Below, piece by piece: positions 1 through 11,787 of a DNA stretch of 44,598 bases. Location: NCBI GenBank assembly GCA_001931875.2, contig MSJH02000748.1, positions 1-44,598 of the forward strand. Reading direction: 5' to 3'. Position numbers and translations under genes: made by a program. Position 1 is the stretch's first letter; the number at the start of each line of letters is the position of its first letter. Source of the stretch: Byssochlamys sp. IMV 00236 (lineage: Eukaryota > Ascomycota > Eurotiomycetes > Eurotiales > Thermoascaceae). Below the pieces are notes generated by a model that made no database searches, was not told the DNA's origin, and was given only the letters and a program-made list of their open reading frames with translations.

Positions 1-83
1 AAAAAAAAAAAAAAAAAAAGAAGAAAAGAGAATTAATGAAATAAGACAAGGTCGGAGAACTAATTTATTTTTATTTATAAATA
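1..83. repeat. A19 homopolymer and 3' flank of the kinase gene
   Basis: Nineteen A open the window. Minus-strand 3' UTR of the kinase gene follows, with AT-rich DNA. Confidence 0.8.
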
Positions 84-3000
84 TTATGTGATAATGCACT
101 GCTCATCTTGCCCCTTCTTAAGGATACGTTTCTTCTTTTCATTCTCTGATTTCGATCCTTCTGTAACTTCATCTTCTATTGACTCAAGAATAGATCCTCG
201 AGAGTCTTTACGTAATGTATCTGCTGGATGATTACGTAAAGTGGAAGGAGAAGAATGATATCCACCACGTTCTTTAATGGTACCATTGCTGCTTTTAACT
301 CCGTTTTGTCTCTTTGACTTTGTGTTATAGACCTTGGCCAAGAATATCCACTATAATAAAGTTTTGCTTAGCGATTCAATATTTTTATACATTTGGTTAT
401 ATTACATCATAGGAAGGTTGCTGATCATTCACTTTTGGAGGACATGAAAACGCATCTTTCTTACATTCCTTATGGCAAACCAAGGAGCAGACTTTTTTAA
501 TTACATTAGTATATAAGTCTATTATACGAAGCTGTAACTTACCTTCACAAAAGATGGTTCCATCATTTATTAATTGATTACATACTTTACATTCTACAGC
601 TTAAACAATAGAATGAGCACATTTGTCATTTCTATTATTTTCTTTATACCTTTTCCAAAGGATGTTTCTACAAACTTGTGACTATTATTATCATCATTAC
701 TATTATCCAACATTGGCATCATTGCTGTCGTATTGAGTGAATAGTATTGTTCAAGCTCTGATGCATTAGTTACACTGGCGGCTTTGTTTGCTTGAACTTC
801 CTCTGTTGGGTGACACGAACTTGTGTCATTACTGCCATTTAAGACATCTACTCTCATGGGGTCAATACACTTTTGTCTGGCAATAGATAAACATACTCTT
901 TTGTTTGGTTTTCAAATTCTTAATGATCCACTCGTGCTGTTGTAGTTCTTTACTTGATGCTCTCTCTTCTGGATTCTTTTGAAAACAGCGCAATAAAAAG
1001 TTACGCATATCCTAAAATACAATATTACTCCTTCTATTTTCTACAGCCCATTAATATCATTACCTCAGAAATATGATCAGGTAAAGGAGGGTAGTCGTCC
1101 TCAACGATACGAAACATGGCAGACATGGCCAATAAGTCGCTATAGGGCGGCTTACCCGTTACTAATTCGATCAATGTACAACCAAGAGACCAGATATCAG
1201 ATTTGGTCGTTGCACCTTTTAATTCAATCACTTCAGGAGCCACTAAAAAAATGTTATAAAAGAAATAGTTCTGTATGTTTCATCTTACTCCAGTTGGGAG
1301 TTCCAGAGACAGTATCATTCTCTGTTGTCTTGATCTTTAGATTAAGAGAAACACCAAAATCGGTCAGTTTAACATCTCCTGTCTTGGTGGTGAGGATATT
1401 GGCTGCCTTTAGATCACAATGGACAACATCATTTGCATGCAAATATTCTAAACCCTTTAAGATCTTGATACAAAAGGAAGCAACCAGCTTTTCGGGAAAT
1501 GCACCAAACGCTTTCAATGTTGACATTAAAGATCCATTTTCAGCATATCTACACAATGATATGTTGAGTAAATGAATATTTGCTTTTTTTTTTTAAAAAA
1601 AAAAAATTACTCCAAGACAATGTTGATGTATTCTTCACTTCGAATAAATCCAATGTACTTGATCACGTTGGTATGTGAGAGTGTCTTTAAGATATTCACC
1701 TCTTTCTGAAAAGGGATTCAATGTTAGATAATAATAAAAGCAATTTAAAAAAAAATACCATAATCTCTTGATAAAGCTCTTCTTCTTCTAACTTGACTCT
1801 TTTTACTGCTACAACCTCACCTGTTGCTAAATCAAGCGCTCTAGGAAATATCAGGGAAAAGCTTTCTTATTATTATCATTTATTACCTGTAAACAGCTCC
1901 AAACTGCCCCTTTCCTATACAATTACCCAGTTGCTATAGTCACAATTAGCGCCAACTCTCCTCATGTATATTATATATTACATATTGTGTTATGGTCTCA
2001 TCCTGATCGTTTGTAAGGACAAGCTTTCCTTCTGCCTCTGCCATGGTCGATTCACGTCTTGAATCAGTTGACGGAGACTGAGTCGGCTCTGTGAAAATGG
2101 CGCTTTTGGCACTCTCCTGTCTTTTCTTTTGCAGATCTGATGGCTTGGTAAAAAAGTCTCTCTTGCTCTCATCATCTCTTATAAACGGAGAACTTGAGAG
2201 CGTAGGCACAGATGGACGCCTCTTTTGATCTTTGAATCGACTACTGCTGCTAGCTACCTTTAATGACCCCACTGAATTAGCTGATTTAGCGTTTCTCAAG
2301 GGCGATTTCGGCGGACGTGCACAATTTGAGGCAGTAGGCGAAGGGGATTGGTCTAAGAGAGGTTAGGGCAACGAATTAACCAAGTGTTATGTTTATACTT
2401 TTTTCATCCTTGTTATTTTCGTCTGAATGAACGTTTACTGTCAATGACTTCTTTCTGGTGCCCTTTGTCTCTTTAAATATCCCTCGTACGTCACGATGGT
2501 TCGATCCTTCCTTTGAGTCTCCTTATAGTGGGATTTTTATATTAGCGTCATTTTCATATTCTTTCACCATGTAGCTTACCATCCTTGTCATTCTCTATTG
2601 TCAGCATCAAAGATGGATCTCCATCATCTGAGTTCCATTTTAAAGATAATTCTGCCAAGGATAATATGGTATGTACAACCTAGTAATAGATGTTAATCCA
2701 GAAAATAAAAGCTATATACAGTTACTACTTTACAGATGACATATCTTTAGCGCTGAATAGATCTGTTGTCTCAAATAACTGAGAGTCCTTCATGCCAAGC
2801 TATTGAACGTCTGTTACTCCTCGTTATTCTTTTCACTAGTTCCTGTTTTTTTGTGTGTTTGTTTTTGTGTATTTGTGTACCTGACGAACTCCTTGCAAGA
2901 ATCGTGTTATATTATCCATCTATGGAAAATCTATTGTTAATCACACAAAAAAGGGAACTCTTTGTTTTGATACTTGCCTGAATGAACGAAAAATCCTTCT

Positions 3001-3293
3001 TTTGCCCAACAGTTTTTATCGTACCCGGTCTAAGCTGATTAACAAGGCTTAAAAAATGATTAGCTTTTAAAAAAGAATCAGCAAGCGATTTGATCTTACT
3101 TGCACAAGACAACACCGTCCTTTAGTTCTTTTTGTAATTCTCCAGGTTGAATAGATAAATTTAAGGTCTTATTAATGTAGTCAATAGCTAATTGCTCTTC
3201 CAGTTTGGACTGTTCTTGTTTCATCTTGTCTATCAGACTGGCTGCGCTCTTTGCTCTTGACAAATGGCTGCATGTTGTTGTTCCAGTTGACAT
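84..3293 (-). CDS. CH domain / Cdc7-SepH-like Ser/Thr kinase / C1 zinc finger fusion
   Basis: Septation-type STE kinase (Cdc7/SepH/Cdc15 group), probably acting in mitotic-exit or septation signalling. My model has 17 exons and stays in frame for 781 residues: 3100-3293, 2978-3047, 2881-2919, 2734-2799, 2580-2679, 2399-2521, 1982-2352, 1887-1933, 1759-1840, 1611-1705, 1289-1548, 1064-1242, 897-1011, 650-850, 543-593, 406-491, 84-350. A calponin-homology domain covers about residues 30-150 ([23 protein letters not shown]). A Ser/Lys-rich linker follows. The kinase domain (about 322-575) has [28 protein letters not shown] at 459-461 and GTPNWMAPEV. A C1 finger (about 638-683) starts at [10 protein letters not shown] and carries the CxxC pairs and HKEC. 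The catalytic loop reads HCD (439-441), not HRD. Intron 2 is GC-AG. Upstream ATG at 3347 is possible, but TTTTTTCAG just before 3293 looks like a 5' UTR acceptor. The CH part could be a separate gene, though phases argue against it. Confidence 0.8.
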
Positions 3294-3559
3294 TGTGGTC
3301 ACTGAAAAAAAAAGAGGAGAAAAAAGAGATAAAATGCAAGCATCCAAGAAACCAAGAAGGTCTGAATTTTCTTTATTTTAGGCTTACAGAAAGCATCTCC
3401 TTATACAAAGCTCCTTATTTTTTTGTTGCAATATGTTGATCCAACACAAACATCTGCTGGGAGTGAATGTTACACACATCCACATAATTCAATCTCAGAA
3501 AACAAAACTCACAAGGATCATACCTGACGACGGGTTCCATCGCATCTTTAACAGTAAAA
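3294..3559. promoter_or_regulatory. shared divergent promoter of the kinase and eIF3a genes
   Basis: Only 266 bp separate the two divergent start codons, so both promoters must lie here or overlap. On the minus strand a pyrimidine run ending in CAG abuts the kinase start, suggesting a short 5' UTR intron. I see no clear TATA box shared by both directions. Confidence 0.45.
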
Positions 3560-6500
3560 ATGGCCCCATTCTATGCTGTAAAGTCGGACAACGTGCTAAA
3601 GAGAGTCGAAGGTAGAAACAAATAGATGGATGGATGGATGGATGGATGGATGTACTCATGATTTGAATAGAACTCCAAGCAGTTGGCGAAGATGAAGCCG
3701 CTTTACAAGCTCTCCATGAAGTCGTGCTTTCAAAACGATCTCGCAGTAATCCCATTACAGTCATGGAGCCCATTATGCTCAAGTATGTTGAGCTTTGTGT
3801 TGAGCTCAAGAAGGGAAAGATGGTCAAGGAAGGTCTTCATCAATACCGTAACATTGCTCAAAACACCAGTGTTAACTCGATTGAGGTATGACGAATACAC
3901 CATAATTTTTCAAATTCTAACTTATCCATAGACCATCATCAACAGAATGCTCGAGCTTGCAGAGGCTAAAGTAGCCGAAGCCCGTGCCAAAGCCGACAAG
4001 ATTGCAGTCGACGTAGATGATCTCGAAGCTTCAGAAACTCCCGAATCCATTATGCTCAGCACTGTTTCTGGAGATCAAAGCAAGGACAGAACCGACCGTG
4101 CCGTTGTCACACCTTGGCTCAAGTTTTTATGGGAAGCCTATCGCACCGTATTGGACATTATGCGCAACAACTCTCGTTTAGAAACCCTTTACAACGCTGT
4201 CACCTTGAAAGCTTTCCAATTCTGTTTGACCTATGACCGAAAGACTGAATTCCGTCGTCTGTGTGAAATTCTTCGCAACCACTTTTTGAACGTTGCTAAA
4301 TACTCTCACCAACCTCACGCTGTGAACTTGAACGACCCCGAAACACTTCAACAATATCTCGAATCACGTTTTGCTCAACTTAATGCAGCTGCCGAGCTTG
4401 AGTTATGGCAAGAAGCTTTCAAATCAGTTGAAGACATTCATACCTTGTTGACCACTTCCAAGAGACCTCCTAAGCCAGTCATGATGGCCAACTATTATGA
4501 AAAGCTCACCAAGATTTTCATGGTCTCTGAAGACTATCTTTTCCATTCTGCAGCCTGGAACAGATTCTGTGCTATCGAACGTGCGTTCAACAAGAACTTG
4601 ACTGAAGCCGAACACTCTCGCATGGCTTCCATCGTCTTGTTATCAGCTCTCGCTATCCCAATCATCACCACTACCAAAACTCGTCCTGGCTATGTCGAGG
4701 CTGACGAATACCGTGTTCAAAAGCTTAACCGTCTTTCCATGCTCATGGGTCTTTCCGGCCATCCTACCCGTACAGGCTTGTTGAAGGAAGCCTTGCACAA
4801 GAACATCCTTGCTCGTGTTCGTCCCGAAATCCGCGAATTGTACAACATCTTGGAAGTTCAGTTTCATCCCTTGTCGATTTGCAAAAAGATCAACCCCATC
4901 ATGGCCAAGCTTTCTGAAGATCCCGAATTGGTCAAATACGTTCGTCCTCTTCACCAAGTCATTTTGACACGTCTTTTACAACAACTCTCTCAAGTCTATA
5001 CCACTGTCAAATTGGACTTTGTCTTGAACCTTGCTTCTTTCCCCGACCCCTACAACTACGATGCTGCCACGATCGAAAAGTTCATCATGAACGGCTGCAA
5101 GCGTGGAGAATTGAACATTCGTATTGACCATGCATCACAGAGCTTAGTTTTCGAAACAGATCTCTTTGCTCCACCCAAGGATACAGTGACTGAAGGCATT
5201 CAGTTGCAATCTTCTCCTGCTGATCTCATGCGTACACAACTCTCTCGTCTCGGTGTCAGCTTGAACGCTGCTCTTCAAATGGTCGACCCCTCTGTCAAGG
5301 AAGAAGCCGAAAAGGCTAAGCAACAGGTCATTCAACGTGCCTTGGCTGGTGCCGAAGAAGAACACAAGCAAGCCTTGGAGCGCAAGTTGATTATTGAACG
5401 TCGTAAGGAAATCATTGAAAACGAATTGGCTCGCAAGGAGAAATTGGCCGCTCAAGAAAAGGCTGCTGCCGCCGCCAAGAAGGCTGAGGCTGAAAAGAAA
5501 CGCTTAGAAGAAGAAGCTAAACGCCGTGAAGAAGAACGCTTGAAGCGTATTCAAGAAGAAATTCAACGTGATCAAGCTAAGCGTATTGCCGAAGAAATCA
5601 GTAGCAAGACTGGATTGCAATTGAAGCCTGAGGAAATTGAAAACTCTGATGTCAAGACACTGCTCAACCTCAAGGTGTCGAGACTTCAAAGCGAACAAAA
5701 GGAACTCAGTGATCGCTTGAAGCAAATAAGCAAGCGTCTTGATCACACTGAGCGTGCATTAAGAAAGGAAGAAATCCCATTGTTAGAAAAGGACTATGAG
5801 AAACAACAAAAGGCAGATAAGGCTATCTATGAAGCAACACGTAAGGCTAAATTAGCCACCGCAAAGGAACAACATGAAGAGAATATGAAATTGAAGGCTC
5901 GCTTCTCTCGTATCATTGATGATTACAGAGCTTATAAGAGCAAGCTTGAAGAACAACGTAGACAGGCTGTTGAAGCTAAACAGAGAGTCGCTAATGAAGC
6001 TATTGAAAAAGAAAAGAATGAAAGAATTGCTTTATGGCGCGAAAAGATAGATGAACTCCGTCAACAACGCGAAGCTGAAGAAGAAGAAAGACGCCGTCGT
6101 GAAGCTGAAGAACGTGAAAGAGCTGAAAAAGAAGCACGTGAAAAGGCTGAAAAGGAAGCACGCGAGAAGGAGAGAAGAGAACAAGAAGCTGAACGTCAAA
6201 GAAAGCTCGATGAAATTGCTAGAAAGCAAGCCGAACGTGAAGCTGAAATTGAACGTAAACTTCAAGAAGAAAAGGCTGCTAAGGCCAAGACTATTCCTGG
6301 TGCTCGTACCACTGGCAAGTATGTTCCTCCCGCCCGTGCTGCTTCCGGAGATAGGTATGTTCCTCCCGCCCGCGCTGCTTCCGGAGACAGGTATGTTCCT
6401 CCTCGTGCTGGCGTTTCTCCAGGTGCGTCTTCCGGAGACAGATTTGCCTCCTTCAACCGTGACCGATCTGCTGGCTCATCTGGCGCTTCTGGAGGTAGAT

Positions 6501-6661
6501 ATGTCCCTCCTGCTCGTCGCTCCGATCGTGGCCCTGAACGTGGTCCTGAACGTGGTCCTGAACGTGGTCCTGAACGCGGCTCTGAACGTGGCTCTGAACG
6601 TGGCTCTGAACGTGCAGATGAAGCTTCATCTTGGCGTCGTGCTGGTCCTCCCCGAAAATAA
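3560..6661 (+). CDS. TIF32: translation initiation factor eIF3 subunit a
   Basis: Largest scaffold subunit of eIF3; it binds the 40S subunit and organises the other eIF3 subunits in the cytoplasm. Three exons (3560-3611, 3671-3885, 3932-6661) give 998 residues. The start MAPFYAVKSDNVLKRVE and exon 2 (ELQAVGEDEAALQALHEVV) match the conserved eIF3a N terminus, and the PCI/winged-helix part lies roughly at residues 330-510. The second half is a long charged coiled coil rich in Glu, Lys and Arg, followed by a basic Gly/Arg/Pro tail. The tail has repeats of the type GDRYVPPARAAS, four RGPE and three RGSE units. Introns lie only near the 5' end, and codon use leans to C-ending codons, as expected for a highly expressed gene. 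The first intron carries a (GATG)7 microsatellite. Confidence 0.95.
3625..3652 (+). repeat. (GATG)7 microsatellite in eIF3a intron 1
   Basis: Seven uninterrupted GATG units fill about half of the 59 bp first intron, which runs 3612-3670. Copy-number change would alter intron length but not the protein. Confidence 0.9.
6527..6610 (+). repeat. seven 12-bp tandem repeats coding RGPE/RGSE
   Basis: Seven consecutive 12-bp units of the form CGTGGYYCTGAA lie inside the eIF3a tail. The first four code RGPE and the last three RGSE. The repeat is in frame, so length changes would be tolerated. Confidence 0.9.
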
Positions 6662-8933
6662 ACGAAATTCCGTAATGATTTGTTTATAAAAATTGTTCAA
6701 GTAACATAGAAACGATTTGTAAAATATATTAAATAATTCTCTTTGTCAAACAATGTGAAAGCAATGTCTGTTTTTGTTGTAAAGTATGTGGATGTCTATG
6801 AATTTAAAAGGTGTTTAATGTTTGACTTTTAAGCAAGCATTGATGGCTATGTCCAAGTCTTTTTCTGATATCAAATTATACATTGTCATGAATTGTTGTC
6901 TGTATGAGACAACTATACTAATGTCATTTATAAAAAGTGACAGTTTAGTGATTCAAGGGCAGCTTGCATAATTTCCTTTCCTCAGCCTGTCTTCCTCCTC
7001 TTTCTCCCCTCTTCTTCTCCTCTGATTATTAAACTCTTTCTATAGACAACCATGCCTGTATCTCATAAATGACTCTTGTTCTCTAATCATTGATTCCCTA
7101 ATTAGCTTGATTGGATCCAATAGTAGCGCGTGACAACCATAAATGATTTAAACATCATGATTTGATAAACCTTTTTCTCAGCAGTAAATCAGCTGACAAT
7201 TACTTTACGCTGATCAGCTCCTAAAGCAGGGTTGCCCAAAACTGCTCTGTGGCAAATGATGCTTCCCACAGTACATGAATTAGATACTCATGGCTTCAGA
7301 GCAATTAAAAGGAATAATCTCTACACGTAAACCTGGAAAAACAGATACAGAACAAGAATTCCAAGTGCTAGCTGGTGTTTTCAAGCCCTTGTTCTCGACA
7401 CTTTGTGCAGACGCCGCTGTCATCAGCTGCCTTAGTATGCAACATCATCTTTGTATACCTGAAGCAAAAACAGGTCCTATGTCACATTTCTTGAATATTT
7501 TCCAACATACTCGTTTATTTTCTCTGGAATTGATTTGCCATGGACCTTGTTCATGACCTGACTATATGATCTATCCTCCATGAGCTAGACCAACCACAAC
7601 TCTATGGCAAGCCTTTCTCTCTCTCAACAAGAGATTTTATGATTAATGACTAATTGAACGGTCAACTCAGTCTCTCCCATTCTTTATGTTTGATCCCAGA
7701 ATGGATTCTTAGCTTCCATTCCTTCCTTCCTTTTGTGAAATGATATGTCCGGGGCGGTCAGTCATTTATATACCAATTAATGCGCCCCAATTGGGACATT
7801 AGAAAGACAGTATGTTTAAACTACAACATTAATTTTCAGAGTCTGCAAGTTCTCAGCAAAAACAAAACTGTTATGAAAGAGTATTCTTTTTTCCATTGCA
7901 TGATAAAAAGAGAATACAACAGATGCAATCATTATAATAAACGGTTGATTTATCCAGTATTTTCAATAGTATTGACAAGCACACCAATGGCTGACTTTTT
8001 TCATATGCATCTCTACGTTTTTAGAAATCGTACTTTTTTGAATGCATGCACTTTCATCACTTTGCGACATGGACGCAAAGACAATGGCTGTGGCTATCAA
8101 ATGAGCGTGTATGATCATTTACGGTAGTATTTTACCAAATAAGATGGCATGATCAGTAAATGTAATATAGAATATACTGAAAAGGGCCCTTTCTTAAAGG
8201 GGGTAAACTAGGGGGTCTTATGAGACATGTCACGCAACCGTCTAGTTGCAAAATCAACCTTAGTCTTTGTTTTAGTGATAATAATATTTTCAATTGATAT
8301 ACTTTTTTCCCTTTTGACTTATTCTCCTTTTTTTTTTGACCCCCTCTTTTCTCTCTCTCTCTTTCTGTATTCGTCTCGTAATTCTTCCTCATTATCTATC
8401 TAGTGGTCATGAACCCCTATTATCAGACTGAATGGTTGCAATCAGATAATAGCTGTCAATGTTTTATTTGTGTGTGATCTTTTGACATGATCAAATGTAG
8501 ATAGCTCACTTTCATTTAAAAACTGTCCACATATCAATACAGCATGAAAGAGAGAGAGAGTGAGAGAGGTTTCTGTCTTATATTTCCCGGGGTTTTTCTT
8601 AATAGATTATGACATGACTATCAATAAAAGTGATTTGCTTGTATTCCTTCCTTATTGTCACTTCTTATCTCCTAACATGCTCCCTTTCTTTTTCCTTTTT
8701 TATTAACATGTATGCCCCTACATTCCTATACAGTTGAACTGATTAGCACGCTTTTAATTCCTATAAAAGCGTCGCTTGATCATCGTTTTGTATTATATCT
8801 TTTTCCTTTTTTTGCTTCTTTAGCCATTCATAAGACACCCATTACTTTTATTCATCAAGCAGTAGTCGAAAACTATTTGTGTTATCGACAATTGCAGTTT
8901 GATATACAGAGAAATTAGCTTTACAACAATCTC
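6662..8933. other. 2.3 kb spacer between eIF3a and the homeobox gene
   Basis: No gene is supportable. It holds the eIF3a 3' UTR (AT-rich, about 6662-6760), a pyrimidine-rich stretch near 6975-7025, an imperfect inverted repeat at 7745-7799, a pyrimidine-rich block at 8325-8370 and a GA-rich microsatellite near 8548-8568. Open frames at 7290-7556 and 7780-8127 look random in composition and match no family I know. The last few hundred bases are presumably the homeobox promoter and 5' UTR. Confidence 0.6.
7745..7799. repeat. imperfect inverted repeat with 12-bp arms
   Basis: The left arm ATGTCCGGGGCG (7745-7756) is the reverse complement of the right arm (7783-7799), except for five extra bases in the right arm. 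The 26-base loop contains a TATATA run. It could form a hairpin or be the remnant of a small inverted-repeat element; I cannot decide which. Confidence 0.5.
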
Positions 8934-10215
8934 ATGTCAATGTGCATCAATACAATACAAATTATGGATAGACAACCTGTAACTAGCGTCTTTTATGAAA
9001 ACCGGAGAAGTTCGGGCACCACACCGAACTTTACTCCCAATTTTTATAATCCTTTTGAAGTGAAGCATCGCAGAAGAACCTCACGCGAACAGACGAGGAT
9101 ATTAGAAAAGGCATTCAACGATAATCCAAAACCCAACGGGAAATCAAGAGAGCGATTAGCACAGCTCTTGTCGATGAGTCCTCGCGGTGTTCAAATATGG
9201 TTTCAAAACAGACGAGCAAAAGCAAAGAGTAAGCAGCAGCAGGACAGGAAGCAAGGCGCCATCAAACAGTCTGATGACACGAGCAATGATGGCTTGTTCA
9301 ACACTTTTGAGAATTTTACAGCTGCAGTCAGTGGTGATGAAGACTTATCTACTCCTATGGTCTATAGCCACTCGCAGTCGTCTTTATCATCTTTTGCAGA
9401 ATCACTTGCTAGTTATGATCAGACTCAGCTTTCTATTCGTTCACCAATACTTGATGCAGAGACCCGAAAGGATTCGTCTGATGACATCAAGAAGAATAAC
9501 TGTACTGATTATAGGTCGCATGGACAACAGTGGGATGACAACGTGTCTTTTGTAACTGAAGAGAAAGCCAAGAGCAAGCATGCCTTTTCGGTGCCATCCT
9601 TTGTTACCTCTGATGAATTGGCATGCAATTCCACTCAACTAACAAGTGTCGATCAAGATTGGTGGATGAATAGCCTTCCTCTGAGTTATCAAAACATGTA
9701 TTATGCGCCTTTATTAGGCAATAGCAATGACATCAAAAACGCAGTAAATGAATCCATCACCTCTGCTACCATGACTACACCTTTCCTTGGACATTCACCA
9801 CCAGTCATGGCAAACAGCTTTGATGCAGTAGATCAACTAAACGCATGGTCTATTGAACCTGTTGAGGATAGATGCAAGTTCGTATTTGATAATGAACAGG
9901 CCAAAGCTCCAAAAAGGTTCAACACAAGTCGGATAGATAGTGTGAATAAAAACATGGATACAGCTGAATGGATTCAGACGGTTCCATTATCATTTACAGA
10001 GAACAAGACAAGTTACTTCTTTAGCAATGATAGTCACAATAACAATAGTAAACATCCTTTTTTATTACAGCAAGAGAATGAATTTTATTATAAAGAAGAT
10101 CAACAAGTAATTAAACATCAACCACGTTTAACTCTATTGTTAACATTTACTTTAGATTATGTCATACCCACTGCATCCAACCATACTCTCTTATCCTTTA
10201 GCATTAAGCTTGTAA
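8934..10215 (+). CDS. homeodomain transcription factor
   Basis: DNA-binding regulator of the fungal homeobox (Pho2/Yox1-like) type. The homeodomain is at residues 45-104 (KHRRRTSREQTRILEKAF through VQIWFQNRRAKAK), including the helix-3 WFxNRR signature. The rest is Ser/Asn/Gln-rich and looks disordered. I place an intron at 10107-10155 (donor GTAATT, acceptor TTTAG). After splicing, the protein ends at 10215 with a short tail rich in Ser, Pro and Leu, giving 410 residues. Without splicing the frame runs on to 10304 with a hydrophobic tail that looks like translated UTR. Starts at 8934, 8940 or 8964 are all possible. The target genes are unknown. Confidence 0.85.
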
Positions 10216-10580
10216 TATTGATTAACCTTATGCCCATTCCTTTTTTATACTCTATGCACCCAAAATATGCTCTTTTAAGTTTGTATACGCAATTTGGCCA
10301 TTGAAATGTAATCTATGCAACTATGCCTTTCTCTTAACCTATTTGTACAGTTATCAATTACCATTATTACTATTTATTAGTTTTTTCCTTCTATATTTAG
10401 CTATTTAATAAAATAAATTAACTTATCATATCCCCTTCTTTTATATCTAAAGTTTAGAACTATATGATCACCTAAAAGACACTGAGTGTAGCAAGATATG
10501 AATTAAAAGGCCGCTAAAAGTCAAGCAAACTTGTGCACCTTGAAATTCAAAGACGTTGTGACTATTTCTTTAGATTAATT
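10216..10580. other. spacer between homeobox gene and SNU23
   Basis: AT-rich 3' UTR of the homeobox gene, then the SNU23 promoter. I see no gene, RNA or strong motif here. Confidence 0.6.
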
Positions 10581-11396
10581 ATGAGTGCGTACGGTTCTGG
10601 TAAAGCTGTAGGTTATGATGAGCTCTCTTGTACAATAAATTCTCTAAACGCATGTTAATTTTAGAACGACACAGACTTTAGAAGATCATGGAATAAGGAG
10701 GAATACGCAGCGAAAGCACGGGCTCGTGAAGCAAGAGATCGATTAGCAGAAGAAAATGAAGAACGTCGAAAGATGGGTTTGCCACCTCTAAAGCCCAAGA
10801 AGAAAGAGGAAACAGACGAAGACAAGGAAAAACTGTCTCATCGTACACTGACTCTAGAGTTAGAAAAGAATGTAGGCAAAGTTCAAGTTATTCAATCAAC
10901 CGATTCAAGAAAGCAACCGGGATTCTATTGTAAAGCCTGTGATATTACAATCAAAGACAGTGTTACCTATATAGATCACTTGAACGGAAGAAAGCGTAAT
11001 TAAATAGTCAATATAATACGAAAAAGAAGCTTATTAAATAGTACATGTTTGATAGATTTGGCAAACGCAGGCATTTCCAGAAAGGTAGAAAAGGCGAGTG
11101 TCGATGATGTGAAAGAACGTTTGGCGATGCTAAAGAGAAAACGAGAAAATCCAAAGTCTGAAGAATATGGTAAGTATAAGTAAATATGCACTATGGATGA
11201 TAAACTCAGTTGTATAATAGACCTTGATGAAAGATTGGCAGCACTAAAGCAACAGGAAGAGGAAGAAAAGAGAAAGAAAAGAGAAAAGAAGAAACAAAAG
11301 AAGGAACACAAGAAGGAAGAAAAGACAGAGAGTACAGAAGAAGATGAGATGGCAAAAATGATGGGATTCTCTGGTTTTGGTTCTTCCAAAGCATGA
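10581..11396 (+). CDS. SNU23: U4/U6.U5 tri-snRNP protein Snu23 (ZMAT2 homologue)
   Basis: Spliceosomal protein of the tri-snRNP and B complex in the nucleus. Four exons (10581-10607, 10665-10995, 11056-11169, 11221-11396) give 215 residues. Exon 1 codes only MSAYGSGKA. Exon 2 carries the FRRSWNKEEY motif and a U1-type C2H2 finger (CKAC, 12 residues, H, 5 residues, H). The last zinc-ligand His is assembled across intron 2. After the finger comes VEKASVDDVKERL, then a Lys/Glu-rich stretch. The end, DEMAKMMGFSGFGSS, is the diagnostic C terminus of ZMAT2/Snu23. It is convergent with SLY1. Near-certain by family signature. Confidence 0.95.
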
Positions 11397-11787
11397 TTCA
11401 ATAAACCATTACAGCTTTATTTTTGTTTTATATAAGACCAAACTCCTCTTTCATCTATGATGAGAACATCCTTTTTCTATTTCTCATCGGACCAACTACA
11501 TAACTTGTTTGTTGACTAACTGTTGCCAAGCATTCATGGTGGGAGCTGAAGCTTCTCTATTCCCCTTGTCTAAAAGACGAATTCTTCATCAAGTTTACAT
11601 AAAATAAGATGAATACAAACTGAGCCAAATCGAATTAAACATACTCATCGAACAGATTATCTTCATGATATATTGAGGACACTCTGTAAAGACTTGTTGT
11701 GTGATGAAAAAAGAAACAAGGCTTTTTTCTTAAACACTTCATTTTCCTAAGGAAGAAAGGGACAATAATCACATCTCTTTGAACAGT
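11397..11787. other. convergent 3' spacer between SNU23 and SLY1
   Basis: AT-rich sequence with both 3' UTRs. No gene or motif is supportable. Confidence 0.6.

Noticed and set aside
3625..3652. CRISPR-like short repeats
   Set aside because: Uninterrupted microsatellite without spacers, in a eukaryotic intron.
6051..6689. 212-codon frame overlapping the eIF3a tail
   Set aside because: Out-of-frame reading of the Glu/Lys-rich and 12-bp repeat region; Leu/Val/Lys-monotonous.
7290..7556. 88-codon plus-strand frame
   Set aside because: Mixed composition without motifs, no promoter of the local type, no splice or family support.
7780..8127. 115-codon plus-strand frame
   Set aside because: AT-driven Asn/Tyr/Phe-rich text starting in the inverted repeat; no family likeness.
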